Shown here: positions 1 through 5,260 of the stretch, in pieces
Numbering within the stretch: position 1 is the first letter of the stretch
Layout of the letters: every line of letters begins with the position of its first letter
From: Candidatus Hikarchaeia archaeon HikBin4
GTDB taxonomy: Archaea > Halobacteriota > Halobacteria > Halobacteriales > Hikarchaeaceae
DNA length: 5,369 nucleotides
Assembly: GCA_009889685.1 (NCBI GenBank)
Contig: WTZT01000054.1
Location: 1-5,369 of the forward strand
Direction: 5' to 3'
The notes under the pieces: model-generated
Seen by the model: only the letters and a program-made list of their open reading frames with translations
The model's database searches: none
Told to the model about the DNA's origin: nothing
Program-made: the position numbers and the translations under genes

Positions 1-294
1 TATCCATTCAGAAATAATCGTGAAAGCATACCACGATATAAATCCACACATCGATATTATCGCAAGACGAATCAAGAGATCCATCTCCCGTTTTACTGTA
101 TATAATAAAATTGCAGTAGCCACAAGAACTACTGCTAAATAGAGTACTCCATTCAGAGGATCATCTGGATCTTCCACCGACTGATAACCTTCTTCCAAAA
201 ACGGATCGATAAGTGCTACTGCTCCTATCTGAACAATTAACGCAATAGCTAGTATTGCCCCCATTGCAATTATTTTCTTGTATTCCATTTTCAT
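1..294 (-). CDS. Presenilin-like A22 family intramembrane aspartyl protease (PSH), N-terminal part
   Basis: This reading frame is open from an ATG at 294 to the left edge, giving 98 residues without a stop; the C-terminal part lies outside the window. It begins MKMEYKKIIAMG and shows three hydrophobic segments, at about residues 7-30, 49-67 and 75-96. A polar loop between the first two carries GYQSVEDPDDPLNG (36-49). That loop and topology resemble the N-terminus of archaeal presenilin/signal-peptide-peptidase homologues (PSH), which cleave peptides within the membrane. The catalytic YD and GxGD aspartates lie further along and cannot be checked here. A second ATG at 288 is in frame. The gene starts 32 bases after the gar1 stop on the same strand, behind a purine-rich AGAGAAGAAAG stretch, so it is probably the third gene of the srp19-gar1 operon. 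That a membrane protein is encoded is clear; the family assignment is moderate. Confidence 0.62.
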   Translation of the reverse strand, partial: MKMEYKKIIAMGAILAIALIVQIGAVALIDPFLEEGYQSVEDPDDPLNGVLYLAVVLVATAILLYTVKREMDLLIRLAIISMCGFISWYAFTIISEWI

Positions 295-326
295 TTTCTT
301 TCTTCTCTTTTTTTCGACTCACAGTT

Positions 327-548
327 TCAACGAGAATACAAACGTTTCTTTAGTATATCTTTTACACCCCCTCTAATCTTGATAACTATATATGGTCTCG
401 AAACAGGTCCAATTATATCGACAATATGGCCCACTTTTTCTAACTTTTCATCAATAACTTTTGTCCCTATCTTCGGAAGTGTTTGATCCTCTCCTTGTAC
501 TACCGCTATCGAACCTGTAATAGTTTTGACTTCACCTATTCGCTTCAT
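327..548 (-). CDS. gar1: H/ACA ribonucleoprotein subunit Gar1
   Basis: This 73-residue protein is the small Gar1 subunit of archaeal H/ACA ribonucleoproteins, which convert uridine to pseudouridine in rRNA under guide RNAs. Gar1 binds the Cbf5 catalytic subunit and aids substrate loading and release. The sequence is one small beta-barrel domain with the family pattern: MKRIGEV at the start, PKIGTKV at about 25-31, KVGHIVDIIGPVSRPYIVIK at about 38-57, and a short basic tail ending KKRLYSR. The length is normal for archaeal Gar1, which lacks the glycine/arginine-rich ends of the eukaryotic protein. The ATG at 548 lies inside the last codons of srp19, giving a 17-base overlap, with only a weak AAGG about nine bases before it, so translation is probably coupled to srp19. 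Confidence 0.9.
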   Translation of the reverse strand: MKRIGEVKTITGSIAVVQGEDQTLPKIGTKVIDEKLEKVGHIVDIIGPVSRPYIVIKIRGGVKDILKKRLYSR

Positions 549-825
549 TTCTAATCGCCTTTACATATGCAGCAACGGCTTGGACTATGTCATTCTTCGC
601 CGAATCACTTGAATTTTTTACTCTCACCCTTCCCGTTCTTACCCATGGTTGCCGTGAATATGATTTATCTTGTTCAATCTCTGAAGAGTATCCTATCTTG
701 TTCAATGCTAGCTCTATCTCCACGACTGTCGGATTTTCCACCGCAATATCACCTGGGACGCGCCTCCCCTCCATTCTCGTTTTCTGAGAGTCCAGATATG
801 CTGGGTAAATGAGCTTGTCCACCAT
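532..825 (-). CDS. srp19: Signal recognition particle 19 kDa protein (SRP19)
   Basis: This 97-residue protein is the archaeal SRP19 subunit, which binds the tips of helices 6 and 8 of 7S RNA and prepares the RNA for SRP54 during co-translational targeting of membrane and secreted proteins. Diagnostic blocks are IYPAYLDSQKTRMEGRRVP near residues 6-24, NPTVVEIELALNKIGY at about 31-46, and YSRQPWVRTGRVRVK at about 56-70. These are the conserved RNA-binding surfaces of the family, and the length is typical for archaea. The start at 825 fits the family N-terminus, and a TATA-like box on the same strand is centred about 27-28 bases upstream, indicating a leaderless mRNA. It is the first gene of a minus-strand operon with gar1 and the presenilin-like protease, and is divergent from the ABC permease. 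Confidence 0.93.
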   Translation of the reverse strand: MVDKLIYPAYLDSQKTRMEGRRVPGDIAVENPTVVEIELALNKIGYSSEIEQDKSYSRQPWVRTGRVRVKNSSDSAKNDIVQAVAAYVKAIRNEANR

Positions 826-847
826 ACCTTGCTTTGGTTTCCCTTTG

Positions 848-856
848 AATTTATAC
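848..856 (-). promoter_or_regulatory. Probable TATA box for the srp19-gar1-protease operon
   Basis: On the minus strand this reads AGTATAAAT. Its centre is about 27-28 bases before the srp19 ATG, the spacing expected for a transcript that begins at or next to the start codon. The bases just upstream are purine-rich (GAGGA), compatible with a BRE. Assigned by eye from position and composition. Confidence 0.5.
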
Positions 857-902
857 TTCCTCTTTTCCCAATTGTCTCAATTTTATAGTCCTCAACACAA
901 CA

Positions 903-915
903 CTTATTTATTTAA
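903..915 (+). promoter_or_regulatory. Probable TATA box for the ABC transporter operon
   Basis: The AT-rich element TTATTTATTTAA is centred near 910, 27 bases before the permease ATG at 937, again fitting a leaderless transcript. A second candidate, TTTTATAG near 881-888, would give a leader of about 26 bases. The whole gap to srp19 is only 111 bases, so both divergent promoters must lie within it. Confidence 0.45.
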
Positions 916-936
916 CCCAAATTTAATTGTGTATCA

Positions 937-1947
937 ATGCGCTACATACATCGCGTAACTGTTTGGTCATTAGCCCTTGTCATTCTATTGATTCTGGTTT
1001 CTTTAGTTAGTTCTGGAATTGGACCTGTCAAGCTATCTTCTAATTTATTTCTCAAGATTCTACTCACTATTTTCTTCGGCAAATCTAATCTTCTCACCCC
1101 TACGGATATGACTATTTTAGTCACTTTGAGATTGCCACGTATTATCCTCGCTGCTATAGTGGGGTTCGCACTTGGAGCAGCTGGAACTGTCATGCAAGGA
1201 TTTTTTAGAAATCCTATGGCCGACCCCTCTATTATTGGTGTATCTGCAGGAGCTGCAACTGGTGCGGTCGCGGTCATAGCCTTTGGAATTTCTATTCCAT
1301 TTGGTATTGAAATTGCAGCTATTATTGGAGCACTTGTAGCTGCATTTTTTGTTTTCTATGTTTCCACAAAAAACAACCATACACCTATTGCAACGCTTTT
1401 GCTCGTTGGAATAGCAGTCCAAACCTTTCTCGGAGCTATAGTATCTCTTTTGCTCCTTCTCAGTGGTAAAAACCTTCGACAAGCAATCTTTTGGTTAATG
1501 GGGCATCTCCACACCGCAAATTGGGTCGATATAGCTTTCACCTTGCCCCTAGTTTTACTCGGATTTTCATTCTTGTTTTTCTTCACCCGGGATTTGAATG
1601 CCCTTTATCTTGGAGAAGAGAGTGCCCATAGTTTAGGCGTGAATGTTGAACAAACAAAGAAAATACTCTTGGGCGTGGCTAGTATCTTAACTGCCGTCGC
1701 GGTTTCTGTATCTGGAGTGATTGGATTTGTTGGTCTCATCATTCCTCATATTATGCGTATTCTAGTTGGGCCAGACCATCGCATACTACTTCCCACAAGT
1801 GCGTTAGCCGGGGCCATATTTCTAGTCGTGGCCGACACCGTAGCTAGATATGGTGTAGCAGAAATACCCGTTGGAATTGTCACAGCGCTAGTCGGAGCCC
1901 CCTTCTTCATCTATCTTTTGCGCAACAAAGGGGGTCCTGCATCATGA
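937..1947 (+). CDS. FecCD/BtuC-family ABC importer permease
   Basis: This 336-residue polytopic membrane protein is a type II importer permease of the FecCD/BtuC family, whose members move iron-siderophores, heme or cobalamin across the membrane. Length is typical (about 330-350), and about ten hydrophobic segments are visible, the first at residues 8-27. Family signatures are LRLPRI (64-69), QGFFRNPMADPSIIGVSAG (87-105), WLMGHL (186-191), GEESAHSLGV (226-235, in the cytoplasmic loop that docks the ATPase), GVIGFVGLIIPHIMR (260-274) and EIPVGIVTALVGAPFF near the end. The ATG at 937 directly precedes the first membrane segment and has a well-placed TATA box. The stop overlaps the ATPase start as ATGA, so the two are co-translated. 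Substrate cannot be read from the permease; cobalamin is a common annotation in archaea, but iron chelates are equally possible. Confidence 0.92.
   Translation: MRYIHRVTVWSLALVILLILVSLVSSGIGPVKLSSNLFLKILLTIFFGKSNLLTPTDMTILVTLRLPRIILAAIVGFALGAAGTVMQGFFRNPMADPSIIGVSAGAATGAVAVIAFGISIPFGIEIAAIIGALVAAFFVFYVSTKNNHTPIATLLLVGIAVQTFLGAIVSLLLLLSGKNLRQAIFWLMGHLHTANWVDIAFTLPLVLLGFSFLFFFTRDLNALYLGEESAHSLGVNVEQTKKILLGVASILTAVAVSVSGVIGFVGLIIPHIMRILVGPDHRILLPTSALAGAIFLVVADTVARYGVAEIPVGIVTALVGAPFFIYLLRNKGGPAS
1930..1934 (+). promoter_or_regulatory. Shine-Dalgarno-like site for the ATPase gene
   Basis: GGGGG lies nine bases before the ATG at 1944, within the last codons of the permease gene. Operon-leading genes here lack such a site, so this supports internal re-initiation at the overlapping ATGA and the choice of 1944 as start. 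Confidence 0.4.
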
Positions 1948-2726
1948 CTTCCATTAAAGTCGAAAATGTCTCTGTTCACATCGATAACATACTCATTTTA
2001 AAAAATATAAGTGCAAACTTTACCAAATCTAAGTTTATTGGAATCGTGGGCCCCAATGGATCTGGAAAAACAACACTTTTGAGAGTATTAAATGGGCATA
2101 TTACGCCCACTGAAGGTAATGTTTATGTGGGATCTGATCCCATAGCCCGACTCTCTGCACATCAGATAAGTAAAAAAATTGCTGTAGTTCCCCAAAACAC
2201 GATGGTTTCTTTCGATTTCACTGTAAGAGAAATTGTAGAAATGGGTCGTTATCCTTATAATTCCCGTTTTGGAGGATTCGATTCTCATAGTGATCTAGTT
2301 ACTTGGGCAATCAAACAAACCGATCTGTCAGCCCTTTCCGAACGAACTATCAATTCCTTAAGTGGAGGCGAAAAAGCACGTGTATTTATCGCTAGAACAC
2401 TCGCCCAAGAAACTCCTGTCTTATTACTCGATGAGCCCATAGCTAGTCTTGATTTTCGCCATACTTCACGCATCTTGAATCTTATCAAAGACCAAGTCGA
2501 CAACTTTGGAAAAACCGCCATCGTAGTTTTACACGATTTGGAATTGGCAGCAAATTTTTGTGACCAACTCCTCTTATTATCCGAAGGAGAAATCTTATCT
2601 ATGGGGGCTCCCGAATCAGTTCTCACTCGCAGAAACATACAGGATGCTTTTCATACAGACGTTTCTATAGAAACTCACCCTCTCACTGGCCTCTTGACGA
2701 TCAATGTGATCGATCCGACTAGATGA
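1944..2726 (+). CDS. FecE/BtuD-type ABC transporter ATP-binding protein
   Basis: This 260-residue cytoplasmic ATPase powers the FecCD-type permease encoded just before it. All nucleotide-binding motifs are intact: Walker A GPNGSGKT (36-43), Q-loop VPQN (82-85), signature LSGGE (139-143), Walker B VLLLDEP (159-165), D-loop SLD (168-170) and switch histidine H197 in VLHDLE. The segment VREIVEMGRYPY (94-105) after the Q-loop is characteristic of the FecE/BtuD/HmuV subgroup. The residues after the signature are KARV rather than the more usual RQRV, which is unremarkable. The start at 1944 overlaps the permease stop by four bases (ATGA) and is preceded by a GGGGG site. Length is normal for the subgroup. 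The substrate remains unassigned, and no periplasmic-type binding protein gene is adjacent. Confidence 0.93.
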   Translation: MTSIKVENVSVHIDNILILKNISANFTKSKFIGIVGPNGSGKTTLLRVLNGHITPTEGNVYVGSDPIARLSAHQISKKIAVVPQNTMVSFDFTVREIVEMGRYPYNSRFGGFDSHSDLVTWAIKQTDLSALSERTINSLSGGEKARVFIARTLAQETPVLLLDEPIASLDFRHTSRILNLIKDQVDNFGKTAIVVLHDLELAANFCDQLLLLSEGEILSMGAPESVLTRRNIQDAFHTDVSIETHPLTGLLTINVIDPTR

Positions 2727-2755
2727 TGGACTATGTTTCTAACCATCGATATTTG

Positions 2756-2765
2756 TTATAAAATG
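2756..2765 (+). promoter_or_regulatory. Candidate TATA box for the O-methyltransferase gene
   Basis: GTTATAAAAT is the best TATA-like match in the 102-base gap between the ATPase and methyltransferase genes. It would place transcription start near 2788, leaving a leader of roughly 40 bases. A weaker element, TATTAGTA at 2793-2800, would give a leader of only a few bases, more like the other genes here. The choice between them is unresolved. Just after the first candidate is the 8-base palindrome GTTTAAAC (2765-2772). Confidence 0.35.
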
Positions 2766-2828
2766 TTTAAACCAGGATTCCTCCCAGAAATGTATTAGTA
2801 TCTTTCCCTCTTTTATCTATACAACCAA

Positions 2829-3497
2829 ATGAATCCAATTCTCTCTAAAGACGCACTTAAATTCTTAGATTTAGTTTCCCCCGAACCCGACGAAATTTTA
2901 CTAGAAATGGAATCCCTTGCAAAAGAGAGAAATTTTCCTACTGTGGGTCCTCGGGCAGGAATGGCAATAGAGCTCCTCACCATTTTATCTCGTGCAACAA
3001 AAGCATTTGAATTTGGCTCAGGGTTTGGCTACTCAGCGTATTGGATTGCCCGTGGACTTCCTCCTGGTGGATCTGTTGTTTTAACTGATAGAGATCCAAT
3101 TGAACTAGACCTTGCCCGTAATTTCCTCGACCGAGCAGGACTAGCAGATAAAGCAATATTTGAAACAGGAAATGCCAGTGAAATTTTCGATAATTATTCC
3201 GAACAATTCGATCTAATTTTATTTGATCATTATAACCGTGATTATTTACCCGATTTCCGCGCTGTGAAAAACAAACTTCTCCCTGGTGGAGTCCTCATCG
3301 CCGACAACGCTATGTCGGGTTTAACGGTGAGTTTCGAAGGTTTGCTCTCATTTTTCGATCCTGATTCTGAAGATCCATCGCTTAATGAAAATACTCTTGG
3401 GACTGCAAATTACCTACTCGAATTGAAAAAAGATTCCTCTTTTAAAACATTCGTCATACCCCTTGGGGATGGACTAGTGGTAAGTGTTTCAGTCTAA
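2829..3497 (+). CDS. COMT-like class I SAM-dependent O-methyltransferase
   Basis: This 222-residue soluble enzyme belongs to the cation-dependent O-methyltransferase group (COMT / caffeoyl-CoA type), which moves a methyl group from S-adenosylmethionine to a hydroxyl. Motif I is EFGSGFGYSA (61-70), the acidic end of strand 2 is TDRD (86-89), the metal-site block is FDLILFDHYNRDYLPD (127-142), and the next strand is LLPGGVLIADNAM (150-162). D133, D159 and N160 line up with the Mg-binding D141, D169 and N170 of rat COMT. The residue matching catalytic K144 is N136 (AAC codon). The N-terminal block FPTVGPRAG (36-44) is typical of the archaeal members. It has its own promoter region and is convergent with the E1 gene, 13 bases apart. 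The natural acceptor is unknown. Confidence 0.85.
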   Translation: MNPILSKDALKFLDLVSPEPDEILLEMESLAKERNFPTVGPRAGMAIELLTILSRATKAFEFGSGFGYSAYWIARGLPPGGSVVLTDRDPIELDLARNFLDRAGLADKAIFETGNASEIFDNYSEQFDLILFDHYNRDYLPDFRAVKNKLLPGGVLIADNAMSGLTVSFEGLLSFFDPDSEDPSLNENTLGTANYLLELKKDSSFKTFVIPLGDGLVVSVSV

Positions 3498-3518
3498 AAT
3501 CTATTAGATATCATTTTC
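3496..3518. terminator. Possible bidirectional termination region between convergent genes
   Basis: The methyltransferase and E1 genes end 13 bases apart. The gap holds an 11-base palindrome, ATCTATTAGAT (3499-3509), and a run of four Ts lies just past it in each reading direction. The palindrome has only a single central base, so a hairpin is unlikely. The support is mainly the convergent layout and the T runs, which are typical of archaeal termination. Confidence 0.28.
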
Positions 3519-4335
3519 GTTTCAACGTACACGCTCCTGTGTATTCTACATCTTTAATATTTTTTATAATTGGGTCTTTTCCACAAATGGGACAATTTGG
3601 ATTTTTTCTTATCATCGTTTCCTCAAACGACATATTCAACGCATTATATTCTATGATTCTTCCTTGTACTAATTCTCCCACATTTGCAATATTCTTTATA
3701 GTTTCTGTCGCTTGCATGCTCCCTATCACTCCTGCAACACTCCCCAAAACCCCTGCAGTTGCACAATCAAGAATAGTTCCTGGAGGCGGGGCAGTTTTGA
3801 ACAAACATCGATAACACGGGGAATCACTTCTCGCTGGAAATGTCATAACCCGCCCCGAAAATCTAAGAACTGCCCCATAACTATATGGTTTCTTGGACAA
3901 AGTGCAAGCATCATTTATTAGAAAGCAGCTCTCAAAATTATCTGTCCCATCGATCACGAAATCATATTTCTTAATCAAACTCAGAATATTGTTGGGTTTC
4001 ACTTCCGTATGATATGTTTCTACTTTTACATCTGGATTGATATTGCTTACAAATTCACGCGCACTTTCGACTTTTTTTCTCCCCACATCCTCTACTCTAT
4101 AGATAACTTGCCTATGGAGATTAGAAATTTCCACGGTGTCTCTATCTACTATTCCCATGGTCCCAACACCCGATGCAGCCAGATATTGAATCACAGGAGA
4201 TCCAAGTCCCCCTGCACCTATTACTAACACCTTACTTTTCAATATAGCATCTTGTCCATTTGGCCCGATCTCTTCCATTATGATCTGTCTAGAATAGCGT
4301 TCCAACCTCTCGCGATCGAGTTTTGGACCCTCCAT
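3511..4335 (-). CDS. MoeB/ThiF/UbaA-type E1-like adenylyltransferase
   Basis: This 274-residue enzyme adenylates the C-terminal glycine of a ubiquitin-like sulfur carrier or modifier (MoaD, ThiS or archaeal SAMP type), for molybdopterin, thiamine or tRNA thiolation, or for protein conjugation. Visible elements in order are RYSRQIIMEEIGPNGQ (13-28), the ATP-binding GAGGLGSP (40-47), the D64 and NLHRQ (72-76) active-site pieces, GTDN (130-133), the zinc cysteines C174/C177 (CYRC) and C248/C251 (CPIC), and the likely catalytic cysteine C191 in DCATAGVLG. Nothing essential is missing. It ends after the zinc domain, so it lacks the C-terminal rhodanese domain of eukaryotic Uba4/MOCS3. A separate rhodanese gene lies head to head 88 bases away. 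A TATA-like box about 28 bases upstream supports the start at 4335. No ubiquitin-like partner is encoded in the window, so MoeB, ThiF and UbaA roles cannot be separated. Confidence 0.92.
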   Translation of the reverse strand: MEGPKLDRERLERYSRQIIMEEIGPNGQDAILKSKVLVIGAGGLGSPVIQYLAASGVGTMGIVDRDTVEISNLHRQVIYRVEDVGRKKVESAREFVSNINPDVKVETYHTEVKPNNILSLIKKYDFVIDGTDNFESCFLINDACTLSKKPYSYGAVLRFSGRVMTFPARSDSPCYRCLFKTAPPPGTILDCATAGVLGSVAGVIGSMQATETIKNIANVGELVQGRIIEYNALNMSFEETMIRKNPNCPICGKDPIIKNIKDVEYTGACTLKRK

Positions 4336-4358
4336 CTAGACACTTAGGCCGCTTTTAG

Positions 4359-4367
4359 GATAAATAC
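4359..4367 (-). promoter_or_regulatory. Probable TATA box for the E1-like gene
   Basis: On the minus strand the sequence reads GTATTTATC, centred near 4363 and about 28 bases before the ATG at 4335. This matches the leaderless arrangement seen at srp19 and the permease. Confidence 0.45.
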
Positions 4368-4373
4368 GCAGCT

Positions 4374-4390
4374 AATCTTTCCCAATCTTT
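4374..4390 (+). repeat. Tandem 7-base direct repeat in the divergent promoter region
   Basis: AATCTTT occurs at 4374-4380 and again at 4384-4390, ten bases apart, about one helical turn. The pair lies between the TATA boxes of the E1 gene and the rhodanese gene, where an activator could act on both. The repeat is short and AT-rich, so chance is a real alternative. Confidence 0.3.
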
Positions 4391-4396
4391 ACATTC

Positions 4397-4405
4397 TCTA
4401 TAAAT
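4397..4405 (+). promoter_or_regulatory. Probable TATA box for the rhodanese gene
   Basis: TCTATAAAT is a good TATA match centred near 4401. It lies about 23 bases before the ATG at 4424 and about 38 before the in-frame ATG at 4439. The first spacing is slightly short for archaea, so transcription could begin just inside the first ATG, which bears on the choice of start codon. Confidence 0.5.
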
Positions 4406-4423
4406 GCTTTTAAGTCCACTTCC

Positions 4424-4765
4424 ATGTTAACCAATACTATGCCAATAAACGGGGGTATAACTGCCATAGAACTACGTGACAAATTAAAGGTAGGGGATAA
4501 CGTGCAAATACTCGATGTCCGCTCAGAACAAGACTATCTCTCAGGCCACATACCCGGTTCGATCAACCTGCCTCTTTCCCGTTTTGCAAGAGACATTTCC
4601 ACTATAACTCTTGAACCCAATATAGTAGTTGTTTGTGCAGTAGGGGATAGTTCTCTACAGGCTATACGTTTACTAGACTCTTATAGCGCAGTCCCTCAAG
4701 AAACTGAAATTTTGAATCTTATAGGTGGATACCATAATTGGATTTTTTCTACCCCTTCCAACTAG
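4424..4765 (+). CDS. Single-domain rhodanese (sulfurtransferase)
   Basis: This 113-residue protein is one rhodanese domain, which carries sulfur as a persulfide on a cysteine. Hallmarks are ILDVRSEQDYLSGHIPGSINLP (29-50, with the CH2A-type LDVR and the GHIPGS block), the active-site loop CAVGDSS beginning at C71 and held after the hydrophobic strand IVVV, and the closing GGYHNW (101-106). The catalytic cysteine is present, so an inactive homologue is unlikely. It could supply sulfur for a carrier protein activated by the E1-like enzyme encoded divergently 88 bases away; this is inferred from adjacency and from the Uba4/MOCS3 fusion. The start may be the ATG at 4424 or the one five codons later at 4439; the TATA position is slightly better for a transcript reaching only the second. 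The substrate is not determinable from sequence. Confidence 0.88.
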   Translation: MLTNTMPINGGITAIELRDKLKVGDNVQILDVRSEQDYLSGHIPGSINLPLSRFARDISTITLEPNIVVVCAVGDSSLQAIRLLDSYSAVPQETEILNLIGGYHNWIFSTPSN

Positions 4766-4798
4766 ATTCTCAATACTTCTCTCTTCTTCTCTCCCAAA
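4765..4798 (+). terminator. Possible pyrimidine-rich termination region after the rhodanese gene
   Basis: A run of six Ts sits in the last codons (4743-4748), and after the stop there is a strongly pyrimidine-rich stretch with TTCTCTCTTCTTCTCTCCC-like composition. No hairpin was seen. Archaeal termination often needs only T-rich sequence, so this is plausible but unproven. Confidence 0.25.
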
Positions 4799-4812
4799 TT
4801 CTCCATCGAAAT

Positions 4813-4821
4813 TGATATATC
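4813..4821 (+). promoter_or_regulatory. Probable TATA box for the DUF3830 gene
   Basis: TGATATATC is centred about 29-30 bases before the ATG at 4847, suggesting a separate, leaderless transcript for this gene rather than read-through from the rhodanese gene 81 bases upstream. Confidence 0.42.
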
Positions 4822-4846
4822 ACCTCTATCTGGTATTGGCGAGTAT

Positions 4847-5260
4847 ATGGCAATTGAATTCAATATAGATGGGGACGTTTTCACAGCACACCTCCTTGAA
4901 ACAGAAGCTCCAAAGTCCACTCAAGCATTCCTTTCCCTCCTCCCTCTGGAATCAAAACTCTTCCACGTTAGGTGGAGTGGATTTGCAGTTTGGATTGACA
5001 TAAACGATATAGACCTTCCCATTTTACCCCGTGAAAATCATACAGTTTACCCTTCCATTGGGGATATATTGCTCTACCCTGGTTTTCGTAGTGTAAAAGA
5101 AATATTGATATCTTGTGGACCGACGTGTTTCAAAAGCACAGCAGGAGAATTAGCAGGCAATCACATAGCCACTCTAGATGCTTCTCGAAAAGAGTTAATA
5201 GAGTTAGAGCTCTCATCACTTGAACACGGGTCAAAACCTGTAACTATAAAAGAAATCTAA
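4847..5260 (+). CDS. DUF3830 cyclophilin-like domain protein
   Basis: This 137-residue protein matches the DUF3830 family, small proteins with a cyclophilin-like beta-barrel fold and no established biochemical function. Recognisable blocks are the N-terminal strand pair ending HLLETEAPKSTQAF (15-28), FHVRWSGFAVW (39-49), ENHTVYPSIGDILLYPG (63-79), EILISCG (85-91) and GELAGNHIAT (100-109). There is no signal peptide or membrane segment, so it should be cytoplasmic. Length is normal for the family. The ATG at 4847 is preceded by a TATA-like box and not by a ribosome-binding site, consistent with leaderless translation. The gene is convergent with the gene at the right edge and their stop codons overlap. 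True peptidyl-prolyl isomerase activity should not be assumed; DUF3830 proteins lack a recognised cyclophilin active-site signature. Confidence 0.82.
   Translation: MAIEFNIDGDVFTAHLLETEAPKSTQAFLSLLPLESKLFHVRWSGFAVWIDINDIDLPILPRENHTVYPSIGDILLYPGFRSVKEILISCGPTCFKSTAGELAGNHIATLDASRKELIELELSSLEHGSKPVTIKEI

Noticed and set aside
567..812. Plus-strand open frames of 66 and 81 codons across the srp19 region
   Set aside because: They are antisense to srp19, whose protein is unmistakable; the translations look like low-complexity shadow sequence with no family pattern.
826..936. Cobalamin riboswitch upstream of the BtuC-like permease
   Set aside because: The gap is only 111 bases, contains both divergent promoters, and the transcript appears leaderless; there is no room for a riboswitch and no matching conserved box was seen.
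942..1586. Minus-strand open frames of 76-121 codons inside the permease gene
   Set aside because: The FecCD signatures on the plus strand span the whole region; the antisense products are cysteine- or arginine-rich nonsense.
2088..2638. Minus-strand open frames inside the ABC ATPase gene
   Set aside because: All ATPase motifs lie in the plus frame; the antisense frames have no recognisable domain and no promoter.
2735..2773. Imperfect repeat GTTTCTAACC / GTTTAAACC and the palindrome GTTTAAAC before the methyltransferase gene
   Set aside because: The copies match only loosely and such short AT-rich words are expected by chance in this composition.
2727..2828. Small gene or RNA in the gap between the ATPase and methyltransferase genes
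   Set aside because: No start with a sustained open frame and no stable stem pattern could be seen; the gap is explained by promoter-like sequence.
3539..4227. Plus-strand open frames opposite the E1-like gene
   Set aside because: They overlap an intact, fully motif-bearing minus-strand gene and translate to composition-biased sequence.
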